Positions 40,130 through 48,486 of a stretch of 64,000 bases of DNA are shown here, in pieces (positions within the stretch are counted from its first letter, which is position 1; each line of letters begins with the position of its first letter). The translations under genes and the position numbers were made by a program. Source of the DNA: CATQGW01 sp965242565 (GTDB lineage: Bacteria > Chloroflexota > Dehalococcoidia > Bin125). The stretch lies in assembly GCA_965242565.1 (NCBI GenBank), contig OZ251457.1, forward strand, positions 434,001 through 498,000. The letters are read 5' to 3'. The notes beneath the pieces were generated by a model that ran no database searches, was not told the origin of the DNA, and was given only the letters and a program-made list of their open reading frames with translations.

Positions 40130-40426
40130 ATGACCATCGCACTGATCCTGATCACCATCGCCCTCGGCCTCTGGCTCGTGCGCCAGTGGTCCCGCGGCGA
40201 CCTCGCCTCACCCTCCCGTCATTCCCGCCGCCCCAGTTCCCGTCATTCCCGCCAGCCCAGTTCCCGTCATTCCCGCCGCCCCAGTTCCCGTCATTCCCGC
40301 CGGCCCAGTTCCCGTCATTCCCGCCCCCGAGCGGGAACCCGCCCAACCCCGTTCCATCTGCCCGTTTCGCCCGCCCTGCCCGCCGCGAGCACCACAGACC
40401 CTCCCTCCAACCGACGAGCGGCCTGA
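40130..40426 (+). CDS. Small membrane peptide whose C-terminus is encoded by a repeat array
   Basis: The frame starts MTIALILITIALGLWLVRQW, a single transmembrane helix followed by a basic residue, with AGGAAAA upstream of the ATG. After residue 26 the sequence becomes SRHSRRPS repeated about five times, because a 24-base CGTCATTCCCGC array runs in frame (8 codons). The stop comes only after the array. Either a short membrane peptide was extended by repeat invasion, or the ORF is fortuitous. Confidence 0.4.
   Translation: MTIALILITIALGLWLVRQWSRGDLASPSRHSRRPSSRHSRQPSSRHSRRPSSRHSRRPSSRHSRPRAGTRPTPFHLPVSPALPAASTTDPPSNRRAA
40212..40337. repeat. Tandem array, 24-base unit on a CGTCATTCCCGC core
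   Basis: Five head-to-tail copies of a 24-base unit (core plus a CCCCAGTTCC-type linker with single-base variants) end in GAGCGGGAAC, closing a hairpin. The unit length is a multiple of three and lies in frame with the small membrane ORF. Confidence 0.88.
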
Positions 40427-40465
40427 CCCTCGGACGCCCCTTGCCTCACAACCCCGCACAACGCT

Positions 40466-40471
40466 TAGACT
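40466..40471 (+). promoter_or_regulatory. Candidate -10 box of the Crp/Fnr gene
   Basis: TAGACT lies 33 bases before the ATG. TTGCCT 19 bases further upstream (40441-40446) is a possible -35. Confidence 0.45.
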
Positions 40472-40504
40472 GCCATTCGCGTAGCTCGCGCGCGTGAGGA
40501 CGAC

Positions 40505-41230
40505 ATGGCTCAAACCCCAGACAACGTCGACGCTGCCCGCTCCGACCCGGCCGCCCTGCTCGAGCGCGTCGTGCTCTTCCGCAATATGCCCTCCGACATG
40601 CTCCGCGAACTCGGCCACCAACTGCGCTCCGTCACCTACCGCGCGCAGACCGACATCTTCCACGCCGGCGACGAAGGCGCCACGATGTACATCATCCTGA
40701 GCGGCGCCGTCAAAATCTTCGTCCCCGCCCTCGACGGACGCGAAGTCGTCCTCGCCGTCCACCGCTCCGGCGACCTCTTCGGCGAAATGGCCCTGCTCGA
40801 CGACGAACCGCGCTCCGCCTCCGCCAGCACCATGGAAGACACCGAGATGTTCAGCCTCAACCGCGCCGACTTCTCCAACGTGCTCAACAGACACCCCGAA
40901 GCGCTGCGCGCCATCATCGATGTGCTCGTCGAGCGCCTCCGCGCCACCAACCAGTCCATCCAGGACGCCTACCTGCTCGATGTGCCCGGCCGCCTCGCCC
41001 GCCGCCTGCTGCTGATCGCCGACGAACACGGCGCCGACACCGAGCGCGGACGCGACATCGGCCTCCGCGTCAGCCAGCAGGAATTGGCCAGCATGATCGG
41101 CGCCAGCCGTGTCGCCGTCAACAAGCAGCTCCAGGCCTGGCGGCAGCGCGGCATCGTCGAAGTCACCCGCCAGCGCGTCGTGCTTCTCGACCCCGCCGCC
41201 CTCCAACGCGAGTTCACCCTCTCCCCCTAG
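40505..41230 (+). CDS. Crp/Fnr-family transcriptional regulator
   Basis: The 241-residue protein has an N-terminal cyclic-nucleotide-binding barrel (FHAGDEGATMYIILSGAVKIF, GDLFGEMALLDDEPRSAS). A dimer helix follows, then a C-terminal winged helix: VSQQELASMIGASRVAVNKQL as the helix-turn-helix and WRQRGIVEVTRQRVVLLD as the wing. The phosphate-cassette-like GEMALL..PRSA favours cAMP-type ligand binding over an Fe-S sensor; no N-terminal cysteine cluster is present. Its targets are unknown. An RraA-like gene follows on the same strand after 76 bases. Confidence 0.94.
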   Translation: MAQTPDNVDAARSDPAALLERVVLFRNMPSDMLRELGHQLRSVTYRAQTDIFHAGDEGATMYIILSGAVKIFVPALDGREVVLAVHRSGDLFGEMALLDDEPRSASASTMEDTEMFSLNRADFSNVLNRHPEALRAIIDVLVERLRATNQSIQDAYLLDVPGRLARRLLLIADEHGADTERGRDIGLRVSQQELASMIGASRVAVNKQLQAWRQRGIVEVTRQRVVLLDPAALQREFTLSP

Positions 41231-41306
41231 CCGCCCAACGTGACCGAACAGGGCCGAACGCAACCGAACAAACCCGAACGCAGCCGAACAGCGAACAGGA
41301 CGACCC

Positions 41307-42017
41307 GTGCCCGACACCCTCAACCCCGACCAACTCGCCGCGCTCCGCGCCTGGCCCTCCCCGGCCGTCGCCAACGCCATCGAAACCTTCGACATCCGCA
41401 GCCGCGCCTTCGGCTTCATGACCCCCGACATCCTCTGCCGCTTCCCCGACATGCAACCCATCGTCGGCTACGCCGCCACCTGCAAAATTCGCGCCAGCAT
41501 CCCGCCCGGCGACGACCCCGAAACCCAGGCCGCGCCCGACTGGTGGGCCCACATCGAATCCATCCCCGAACCCCGCATCATCGTCATCCAGGACCTCGAC
41601 CAACCACCGATCGGCTCTTTCTGGGGCGAGGTCAACGGCAACATCCACAAGGCGCTCGGCGGCATCGGCCTGATCACCGACGGCGGCGTCCGCGACCTCG
41701 ACGAGGTTGAGGAGCTCGGCTTCCAGTTCTTCTCCCGCGAAATCCTCGTCTCCCACGCCTATGTCCACATCGTCGAAATCGGCCAGCCCGTCACCGTCGG
41801 CGGCCTCACCGTCTCCCCCGGCGACCTCCTCCACGGCGATAAGCACGGCGTCGTCCAAATCCCCCACGACATCGCCCCCCAGGTCGCCGACGCCGCCCAG
41901 GCCGTCGAAGACCGCGAGCGCGTGATCATCAACTACGCCAAATCCGCCGACTTCACCCGCCAGGGCCTGCTCAACATCATGCGCCCCACCCCCAGCGCCG
42001 AGGAGGAAACGCCCTAG
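41307..42017 (+). CDS. RraA-like protein (HMG/CHA aldolase or demethylmenaquinone methyltransferase-like family)
   Basis: Starting at GTG, the 236-residue protein has WPSPAVANAIETFDIR, IVGYAATCKIR, GSFWGEVNGNIHKALGGIGLITDGGVRDLDEV and VSPGDLLHGDKHGVVQIP. These are the RraA-fold motifs with the GxxxxxG...DGxxRD metal/substrate site. Homologues are class II aldolases/decarboxylases of 4-hydroxy-4-methyl-2-oxoglutarate type or RNase E regulators. The extra length and active-site residues favour an enzyme. The TAG stop is the first three bases of an intergenic repeat. Confidence 0.88.
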   Translation: MPDTLNPDQLAALRAWPSPAVANAIETFDIRSRAFGFMTPDILCRFPDMQPIVGYAATCKIRASIPPGDDPETQAAPDWWAHIESIPEPRIIVIQDLDQPPIGSFWGEVNGNIHKALGGIGLITDGGVRDLDEVEELGFQFFSREILVSHAYVHIVEIGQPVTVGGLTVSPGDLLHGDKHGVVQIPHDIAPQVADAAQAVEDRERVIINYAKSADFTRQGLLNIMRPTPSAEEETP

Positions 42018-42225
42018 GGCGTGTTCACACTTCCGCCATACCGCCCCCCCTCCGTCATTCCGGCGCACGCTGAGCCTGCCCCCGGCTCGAACGGGGGAAT
42101 CCAAACCCAACTCCGCTCGCAGCGCCGGAAGCCTCGAATTGCCCGCCAACATCCGTTCGTAGGGCATCTCGGCGCACCGCGCCGCCGGCGACCGCCGTAT
42201 GGATTCCAGCGTGCGCTGGAATGAT
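42015..42225. repeat. Intergenic composite repeat, incomplete copy
   Basis: It begins TAGGGCGTGTTCACACTT at the rraA-like stop codon. It continues through CGTCATTCC hairpin sequence into the core module (about 42092-42205) ending GTATGGATTCC, then a TTCCAGCGTGCGCTGGAA palindrome. The right inverted terminus seen in complete copies is missing; instead the MFS reading frame starts at the ATG inside GTATGGATTCC. Confidence 0.75.
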
Positions 42226-43524
42226 GGGCAGAAGCGCGCGCGCCGCCTCAGACGCCGACTCACCCCCCGCCGTCGCGGCGCATTCGCACCCTTCCTCGCC
42301 CGCGACTTCCGCGTCCTCTGGGCCGTCATCTTCCTCCGCTCCTCCGCCCTCTGGCTCGACCAGGTCGCACGACCCGTCCTCATCGCCGAACTCACCGGCT
42401 CCGCCCTCCTGCTCGGAGCCGTGCTCGCCGCCCGCATGGCCCCCAATCTCCTGCTCGGCGTCTTCGCCGGCGCAATCGTCGACCGCTACCCCCGCCGACG
42501 CATCCTCGTCCTCTCCCAGACCGGCAACGTCCTCGCCGCCGCCCTGCTCTGCATCCTGCTCGCCGCCGGCTGGGTCCAGGCCTGGCACGTGATCGCCCTC
42601 GCCGCCGTCTCCGGCGCGAACATCGCCTTCTTCCAACCCGCCCGCCAGGCCATCCTCCCCGCCATGGTGTCCTCCTCCTCAATCCGCAGCGCGGTCGCCC
42701 TCTCCCAGACCGCCAACACCGTCACCCGCATCGGCGGCGCGCTGCTCGCCGGCCTCCTGCTTGAATTCGCCGACTTCAGCGCCATCTACGGACTCATGGC
42801 CGCCGTCTACGCCGCCGCCGCTCTCTCCGCCCTCCTCATCCGCGCCGACGTCGAAGCCCCCGCCCAGCGCGAACCGAGCGACGGCTCCCTCCTCTCCCAA
42901 ACAGCCGACGGCTTCCGCTGGGCTGTCCGCACCCGCCGACCCCTCGCCGTGCTCGGCGTCTCCGTCCTCCTCTTCATCTTCATCGTCCCCTACCAGGGCG
43001 TCTTCCTCCCCCTGCTCGTAATCGACGAACTCCGCGAGCACGCCTCTTGGGTCGGCTACATGATGGCCGCCGGCGGCGCGGGCGCAGTCGCCGGCTCCCT
43101 GATCCTCGCCGCCGCCCGCCAACTGCCCGCTACCGGACGCCTCATGGCCTCCCTGCTCGTCGCCGCCGGTATCGTTCTCGCCCTGCTCTCCTTCGCCCCC
43201 AACCTCCCCCTCGTCGCCCTCTGCGTCTTCGCCGCCGCCGCCTGCACCACCAACGTCATGTCCCTCGCCAACCTCGCCCTGCTCCGCCTCGGACGCGAAG
43301 GCATGGCCGGACGCGCCGTCAGCCTCATGAACTTCGCCCGCGGCATGATCCCCCTCGGCGCCCTCATCGCCGGCGCGCTCGCCGACGCCCTCGGCCCCCG
43401 TACCGGCCTGCTCGCCGTCGCCGCCGCCGCAACCGCCGTCAGCCTCGCCGTCCTCCTCTCCCCCATCGCCGGCCAAGCCTCCGAAACGCCTCCCGACTCC
43501 GCCCCCGATCAGCCCCGCGCCTAG
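42199..43524 (+). CDS. MFS transporter (EntS/TRM3-like)
   Basis: The 441-residue protein has about twelve hydrophobic segments, beginning FRVLWAVIFLRSSALWLDQVA and LLLGAVLAARMAPNLLLGVFAGAIVDRYPRR, the A-motif-like loop of major-facilitator exporters. It resembles the enterobactin-exporter-like branch; the substrate is unknown. The first 15 or so residues (MDSSVRWNDGQKR) come from the end of an intergenic repeat, so translation may have been re-started on repeat DNA. No other good start is seen before the first helix. Its TAG stop opens a complete repeat copy. Confidence 0.85.
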   Translation: MDSSVRWNDGQKRARRLRRRLTPRRRGAFAPFLARDFRVLWAVIFLRSSALWLDQVARPVLIAELTGSALLLGAVLAARMAPNLLLGVFAGAIVDRYPRRRILVLSQTGNVLAAALLCILLAAGWVQAWHVIALAAVSGANIAFFQPARQAILPAMVSSSSIRSAVALSQTANTVTRIGGALLAGLLLEFADFSAIYGLMAAVYAAAALSALLIRADVEAPAQREPSDGSLLSQTADGFRWAVRTRRPLAVLGVSVLLFIFIVPYQGVFLPLLVIDELREHASWVGYMMAAGGAGAVAGSLILAAARQLPATGRLMASLLVAAGIVLALLSFAPNLPLVALCVFAAAACTTNVMSLANLALLRLGREGMAGRAVSLMNFARGMIPLGALIAGALADALGPRTGLLAVAAAATAVSLAVLLSPIAGQASETPPDSAPDQPRA

Positions 43525-43925
43525 CGCGTGTTCACCCTTCCGTCATACCCGTGCCACCCCCACTCCGTCATACCCGCCCCACCCCTACTCCGTCATACCC
43601 GCCCCACCCCTACTCCGTCATACCCGCGCTTGCCGCGGGTATCTCGACGTGACCAGCACCGACCCCTCGCCAGCCTGCCAGCCATGCCGCGCGCCCCCCG
43701 CGCACCAATCCGTCGCCTCCCGCACCAATCCGTCGCCCCAGACTTGATCTGGGGCCCAAACCCAACCCCACTCGCAGCACAAAGCCCCGAGCCCGTCTGC
43801 CCACACCTGTTCGCAGGCCAGCCCGATATGCCGCGCCGCCGACAGCCAACGTATGGATTCCCGCTCGGGGGCGGGAATGACGGTGGAGGCGGGGCGGGAA
43901 TGACGGAAGGGGTGAACAGACCCTA
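43522..43925. repeat. Intergenic composite repeat, complete copy A (stop codon to stop codon)
   Basis: This 404-base element fills the gap between convergent MFS and protease genes. The left end TAGCGCGTGTTCACCCTT includes the MFS stop. The right end, read on the minus strand, is TAGGGTCTGTTCACCCCTT and includes the protease stop. Inside are a 25-base tandem array (about 43537-43625), a GTCATACCCGCGCTTGCCGC hairpin, the core module (about 43731-43860) and a GGATTCCCGC..GCGGGAATGACGG hairpin. Confidence 0.8.
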
Positions 43926-45035
43926 GCCCCCGTCGCCCGGCAGACCCGTCGGCGTCCCGATCTGCGGCCACGCCTCCAGCTCGATCTGCCGATACCAGGT
44001 CGCCCCCCCGCGCCGCACCTCCACCGTCACCGTCTCGCCCACCCGCAGCGTCTCCAGCGCCGCGATCAGATCGCCCAGATCGCTCACCGCAATCCCGCCG
44101 ATCCGGCGCATCACATCGCCCACCCGCAGGTCGGCCCGGTCCGCCGCGCTGCCCTCCATCACGCTGCTGATCTCCAAATCAGCCTCCAGGCTCACCCCCA
44201 GCCGCGGGTGACGAATATGCTCGCCCGCGATCATCCGCGGCAGCACCCGCTGAATCGTGTCTACCGGAATCACCAGCCCCACCCCCGTAAACGCGCGAAT
44301 CGGACTCTCGATCCGGAACGGCGCGCCCAGCAACGCCCCCGTCCGATCCACCAGCACGCCGCCCGAGTTACCCGGATTCAGCGCCGCGTCCGTCTGCAAC
44401 ACCCCGAAATGACTCCGCCCCCCGAACCTGGTCGACCCCACCACCCGCTCCAGTCCCGAAATGATCCCCGTGCTCAGCGAGTGGTTGAACCCGTGCGGCG
44501 CGCCGATCGCCGCCACCGGATCGCCCACTCGCGCCGCCGACAAATCCGCATATTCCAGCAACGCAATCGTCACCTCGTCCGGATCCACCTTGATCACCGC
44601 CAGATCGTTCGCCCGATCACTGCCGATCAACTCCGCCCGCACCGTCTCCCCCGCCCAGCTCCGCGCCAGGATCCGCTGCGCGCCTTCCACAACATGGTGG
44701 TTGGTCAGAATGTGCCCCGCGTCGTCCACGAAAAAGCCCGATCCGCCGTTGCCCGTCTCACTCGCGATCGTCAGCACCGCCGGCGCGACCCGCTCATAGA
44801 CCCCGGCCGGGTCGAACGCCGCCGGCGCAGCTCCGTCCTCCGCCGTCGGCTCTGGCGGCAGACTCGTCACATCGCGCACCTCCGCCGCCGTCGCCGCGAC
44901 CGGCTGCGCCGTCGCCGCAACCTCGCTCGCCGGCGGCGCAACCTCCGCGCCCGTACCCGTCGTCAGCAGAATCGCCGCCGCGGTAATCGCCGACATCACC
45001 CCGCCCGCCGCCGCGGAAATCAGAAACGTTCGCAT
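43923..45035 (-). CDS. HtrA/DegP-type serine protease with one PDZ domain
   Basis: The 370-residue protein has an N-terminal signal-anchor (FLISAAAGGVMSAITAAAILL) and an Ala/Pro linker. The trypsin-like domain has catalytic H114 (ILTNHHVVEGA), D144 (RANDLAVIKV) and S224 (LNPGNSGGVLVD). One PDZ domain (about 275-355) contains LRVGDVMRRIGGIAVSDLGDL. It should act outside the membrane in protein quality control. The start has GGAGGAGGCG upstream and a TAGGCT box at 45086-45091 on the minus strand. The TAG stop is the terminus of the repeat downstream. Confidence 0.95.
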   Translation of the reverse strand: MRTFLISAAAGGVMSAITAAAILLTTGTGAEVAPPASEVAATAQPVAATAAEVRDVTSLPPEPTAEDGAAPAAFDPAGVYERVAPAVLTIASETGNGGSGFFVDDAGHILTNHHVVEGAQRILARSWAGETVRAELIGSDRANDLAVIKVDPDEVTIALLEYADLSAARVGDPVAAIGAPHGFNHSLSTGIISGLERVVGSTRFGGRSHFGVLQTDAALNPGNSGGVLVDRTGALLGAPFRIESPIRAFTGVGLVIPVDTIQRVLPRMIAGEHIRHPRLGVSLEADLEISSVMEGSAADRADLRVGDVMRRIGGIAVSDLGDLIAALETLRVGETVTVEVRRGGATWYRQIELEAWPQIGTPTGLPGDGG

Positions 45036-45085
45036 CTCTCACGCCTCCTCCGCCGGTCGCGCAGTGAACTGGCGCCCATGTGTGC

Positions 45086-45091
45086 AGCCTA
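45086..45091 (-). promoter_or_regulatory. Candidate -10 box of the HtrA-type gene
   Basis: TAGGCT on the minus strand, 50 bases before the protease ATG, in the gap after the RlpA-like gene. Confidence 0.4.
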
Positions 45092-45192
45092 TCGCCGCCC
45101 CGCCCCGCGCGCCCGCCTGAACACCCACCTGCGCGCCGGCTCCTTACCAACTCATTGCCGAATCATTGCCCAATTCTTACGGCCCGCCCCGC

Positions 45193-46128
45193 TCACTCTG
45201 GCCCCGCTAGCACCTCAATCAGCACCGGCACCCGCCCCTCGGGCAGCGTCGCCAGACGCTGGAATGCTGCTTCTGAGAGGTCTACGTGGTTGACGCCGAG
45301 CAGCCCTGTGTCTTGCACGATCACGTCCACCGAGCGCTCGCCGCGCCAGAGGCGCAGGCGGGTGCCGCACGGCCAGGTCACGGCGGCGGCGATCTGCGGA
45401 TCCTGCGGGTCGTAGGGATTCCAGGGCGGGCAGTACATCGGTCCGCCGGCCAGCGACGGGTGGTAGTAGGTGATCTCGCCCGGCACCACCCGCGAGGCCA
45501 GATCGCCCGGCTGCACGCCCGAGGCCGGATTCCAGGTTGCGCCCGCGACCCGCGTGCGCACCCAGACCGCGTCGCCGGGATGCAGCACCGCGAACAGCTG
45601 TTGGGCGCTCTCGCCGGGCTGATAGGCGTACCAGCGCTGGTCGTCGGGCCACCAGCGCCGCGCTTCTGCGACCGGGCCCCACGGATCCTCGCCGAACGCC
45701 GTCCAGACCGGCTCGTGCAGGCCGGACCAGCCGAGGTACGACCAGCCGACCGGCAACTCGATCGGCGGCGGGAACGCTCCTGCGGTTTGCGGCTGCCGCC
45801 ACACCGCCGCGTCGCTGAGCTCAAACCAGAGCGGCTGCCCGTGGCGCAGCTCCGTCAACGTCGGCCCAGGCAGTCCGGGTGCCCAGCCTTGCCAGCGCTG
45901 CTCCGCAACTTCCCAGCCCCAGGCGGCGCGCAGCGGCAGGCCCGTCAGCGCCTCCGCAATCGGCGTATCCGGACCGCACCAGGTCGCCGAATTCCAGCCG
46001 GCGACCAGCTCGATCGCCCGCGTCTCTCTGGCGACGATTCGCGGTGGCGCAGCTGCGCCGACGGCGAGCAACGCCGCGCCGCCCGCGGCGGCGCGAAGCA
46101 AGGCGCGGCGGCTGAGCCGGCGCGTCAT
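45193..46128 (-). CDS. Tat-exported protein with RlpA-like double-psi beta-barrel
   Basis: From MTRRLSRRALLRAAAGGAAL the 311-residue protein has a twin-arginine-type signal. A middle region repeats a WNSATWCGPD / WSYLGWSGLHEP pattern (two copies of a GWxxxxWxG strand unit). The C-terminal RlpA-like barrel has EITYYHPSLAGG, AAVTWPCGTRLRLW, VDVIVQDTGLL and HVDLSEAAFQRLA, with conserved Asp. RlpA-like domains act on or bind peptidoglycan; septal localisation is unproven here. It is co-translated with the SpoU gene (ATGA overlap). Confidence 0.85.
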   Translation of the reverse strand: MTRRLSRRALLRAAAGGAALLAVGAAAPPRIVARETRAIELVAGWNSATWCGPDTPIAEALTGLPLRAAWGWEVAEQRWQGWAPGLPGPTLTELRHGQPLWFELSDAAVWRQPQTAGAFPPPIELPVGWSYLGWSGLHEPVWTAFGEDPWGPVAEARRWWPDDQRWYAYQPGESAQQLFAVLHPGDAVWVRTRVAGATWNPASGVQPGDLASRVVPGEITYYHPSLAGGPMYCPPWNPYDPQDPQIAAAVTWPCGTRLRLWRGERSVDVIVQDTGLLGVNHVDLSEAAFQRLATLPEGRVPVLIEVLAGPE

Positions 46129-47150
46129 AACGCTGCCCGCCGCTCGCGCCAGCCGCGCCAGGCGTACATCGCCACCGACGCGGCCACCGCCACGTTGAGG
46201 CTGTCGATCTCGCCGTAGACGGGGAGTTCGACTTGCAGCGCCGCCGCATCGAGGAACGCCTGCGGCAGCCCGTCGCCCTCGTTGCCCGCCACGATCAGCG
46301 GGCGCTGCGGCCACTCCGCCGACCAGACAGGCTGCGCCTGTCCGCCCTGCTGGAGCGCGACGATCTCGTAACCCTCCGCTTTCGCCCGCTCAATGCACTC
46401 GTGCGGCGTCGCCAGCACCTCCACCGGCAGCCACCAGTCGGCTCCTTTCGTGGAGGGGCGATAGTAGAAATCGCGGCCCACGATCCAGACCGCCTCCGCG
46501 CCCGCGGCCTCCGCGCTGCGAATCAGCGCGCCCAGATTGACGCCGTAGGAAAAGTTGAACGCCGCGATGGCGAACGAGCGCTCTCGCGCCGGCCTCTCGC
46601 CCGCCGGCGGCGCAAGCCCGAACGGGCGCACCGACGACAGCGCGCGGTCGCCCGCGTCGGGCCCGCGCGCCTCGATCGTCTCAATCGCCCGCTGCGCCCG
46701 CCCGCGCACCGACTCGTCGACATCCTCCGCCAGCCCGCGCAGCAGCGGCAGCGCCGCGGAACCGACCGCGGCCAGCGCGACGCAGGCCGCCCGCCGCGAC
46801 GGTTGCGGGGCGTCGCTCAGCGCCGCGCCCAGCTGCCGGCAGACCTCGTCCGGATCCAGACGCGGCAGCAGCGTCATCGCTCGCCGTCGCGTCCGCCGAT
46901 GCTCCGAGAGCAGCGCCGGAATCAGCGCCGCCACCGCCTCCGCCGCCGGCGCGAGTTGCAACGCAATCCGCGCCTCCCCGCGCGGGAACCCGTGCGCGGC
47001 GCTCAGCGCCGTCTCGGTAGCCAGCCGCACCCAGCCGTCCTCGCGCCGCTCCGCAGCCCGTCGCACGGCAAGGCCGAGCGCGTGCGCCTCGGCGTCCGCT
47101 GTGTCCAGGGCCGGGATGGCGTCGAGATCGGCGGTCATTCCGTAGATCAT
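46125..47150 (-). CDS. SpoU/TrmH-family RNA methyltransferase with N-terminal HEAT-like repeats
   Basis: The 341-residue protein has an N-terminal helical half with HEAT-like repeats (RRRAMTLLPRLDPDEVCRQL, SRRAACVALAAVGSAALPLL, VRGRAQRAIETI). The SPOUT knot follows: YGVNLGALIRSAEAAGAEAV, LIVAGNEGDGLPQAFL and SLNVAVAASVAMYAW. SpoU enzymes 2'-O-methylate tRNA or rRNA. The fusion to a HEAT scaffold is unusual and may serve in substrate recognition. The start MIYGMTADL was chosen; the internal ATG at 47138 is possible. A TAGCCG box sits four bases before the first ATG. Confidence 0.9.
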   Translation of the reverse strand: MIYGMTADLDAIPALDTADAEAHALGLAVRRAAERREDGWVRLATETALSAAHGFPRGEARIALQLAPAAEAVAALIPALLSEHRRTRRRAMTLLPRLDPDEVCRQLGAALSDAPQPSRRAACVALAAVGSAALPLLRGLAEDVDESVRGRAQRAIETIEARGPDAGDRALSSVRPFGLAPPAGERPARERSFAIAAFNFSYGVNLGALIRSAEAAGAEAVWIVGRDFYYRPSTKGADWWLPVEVLATPHECIERAKAEGYEIVALQQGGQAQPVWSAEWPQRPLIVAGNEGDGLPQAFLDAAALQVELPVYGEIDSLNVAVAASVAMYAWRGWRERRAAL

Positions 47151-47185
47151 CGCACGGCTATCCTGAGACGGCGAAAGGATCCCGA

Positions 47186-48082
47186 ATGGCGAAGCCATTC
47201 TCCCTACAGATCTTCCTCCCCTTCGGCGAGCCCGCCGGGCTGCGCATCGTCGACCGCGCCAACTGGACCGGTCAGGGAATCGCGTTCCCGCGCGGTCGAG
47301 TGCAGCAGGCGTTGAAGACCGAGGAGCTGCAACGCACCGGCGTCTACATCCTCTGGAATCGCGATGAGGCGCAGCCCGCACCGCAGGTCTACGTTGGCCA
47401 GGGTGAGCGGGTCAGTGACCGCATTCGCAGCCACGACCGCGAAAAAGACTTTTGGACCGACGCGGTCGCGTTCACGACCAAAGATGACTCGCTCAATCGG
47501 GCTCACGTGCTGTATCTCGAGTCTCGTCTGATACAGATCGCGGCCGAAGCGGGGCGCTGCACACTGGAGAACGGAACCACGCCCACGCTTCCGAACATCG
47601 GGCAGGCGGCGACCGCCGACACGGAACGGTATCTCGATGATCTACTCGCCTGCCTGCCGATCATCGGGGTGCGTTTCTTCGAAGCCTCCGTTGCGGCGAG
47701 CACCGAGAGCGGTGTCCCCGACGGTGCGATCGAGCTGTTTTTCAAGGACTACAAGGGTTTGGCCGCTCGCGCCTATCAGTCCGCCGACGGGTTCGTCGTT
47801 CTCAAGGGCTCCTACGCCAACGTGAACGAAGTTCCTGCGGTTGCAAAGTTCTTTCCCGGCTACTCAGCTGATCGCCGGCGACTCGTGGAGCAGGGCATTC
47901 TTGTCGAGTCGAAGACCTTGCCCGATGCGTACGAATTCGCCCGCGATTACGAGTTTTCGTCACTCACTCGCGCCGAGACGGTCATCAAGGGCATGGCAGC
48001 AGCTGGGCGAAAAGCGTGGAAAGACAAGGACGGGCGCTCGCTCGTCGATTTGGCCGAACTCGACGCGGAGAGCGGATCATGA
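47186..48082 (+). CDS. GIY-YIG nuclease-like protein with DUF4357-like C-terminus
   Basis: The 298-residue protein has a GIY-YIG core at about residues 50-100: GVYILWNRD, VYVGQGERVSDRIRSHDREKDFW and an ESRLIQIA helix whose Glu may be the metal ligand. The C-terminal part (DGFVVLKGSYANVNEVPA, RRLVEQGILVES, ARDYEFSSLTRAETVIKG) matches the DUF4357 type often fused to GIY-YIG. Such genes occur near restriction and mobile loci; a role in DNA processing is inferred. Codon use is less GC-biased than neighbours. The next gene overlaps its stop (ATGA). Confidence 0.88.
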   Translation: MAKPFSLQIFLPFGEPAGLRIVDRANWTGQGIAFPRGRVQQALKTEELQRTGVYILWNRDEAQPAPQVYVGQGERVSDRIRSHDREKDFWTDAVAFTTKDDSLNRAHVLYLESRLIQIAAEAGRCTLENGTTPTLPNIGQAATADTERYLDDLLACLPIIGVRFFEASVAASTESGVPDGAIELFFKDYKGLAARAYQSADGFVVLKGSYANVNEVPAVAKFFPGYSADRRRLVEQGILVESKTLPDAYEFARDYEFSSLTRAETVIKGMAAAGRKAWKDKDGRSLVDLAELDAESGS

Positions 48083-48465
48083 CCGTCCGCGACGTCCAAA
48101 TCAACGCCGAGCCGATCGACGCCTACGAGGCCGCCTGCGAGGTGCTCGAAGACGCCACCACCCGCGGCGCGTTCAGAGTCGTCCTCGACGAAGAAGCCCA
48201 CCGCTACTCCATCGCCTGGCAGACGCGGCTGAGCGGCTCGCGCTACGACTTCCGCTTCGAGCGGCTCGGCGCGACGCTGACCCGCGTCGAGGTCGAGCTC
48301 GACTTCTCCGGCGCCGTCGGCGGGCTGATCCGCCTGCTCCGCGGGCGCGGCAACGGGCCGCACCTCGAACGCATCCTCGACGACATTCGCCAACTCGCCG
48401 AGTCCGAGGAGTTCTATCAGGACGGCGAGGACGACGACGATCCCGAAGACCACGAACCTGTCTGA
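48079..48465 (+). CDS. Hypothetical protein (128 aa), possibly SRPBCC-like
   Basis: The ATG overlaps the GIY-YIG stop. The protein has a mostly beta pattern (AFRVVLDEEAHRYSIAWQTR, SRYDFRFERLGATLTRVEVEL) with a long C-terminal helix (GPHLERILDDIRQLAESE) and a very acidic tail. The alternating strands and final helix suggest a helix-grip/SRPBCC fold, but no signature confirms it. An SDR gene follows after 21 bases. Confidence 0.65.
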   Translation: MTVRDVQINAEPIDAYEAACEVLEDATTRGAFRVVLDEEAHRYSIAWQTRLSGSRYDFRFERLGATLTRVEVELDFSGAVGGLIRLLRGRGNGPHLERILDDIRQLAESEEFYQDGEDDDDPEDHEPV

Positions 48466-48486
48466 CCACACGAACAGGAGAACGCC

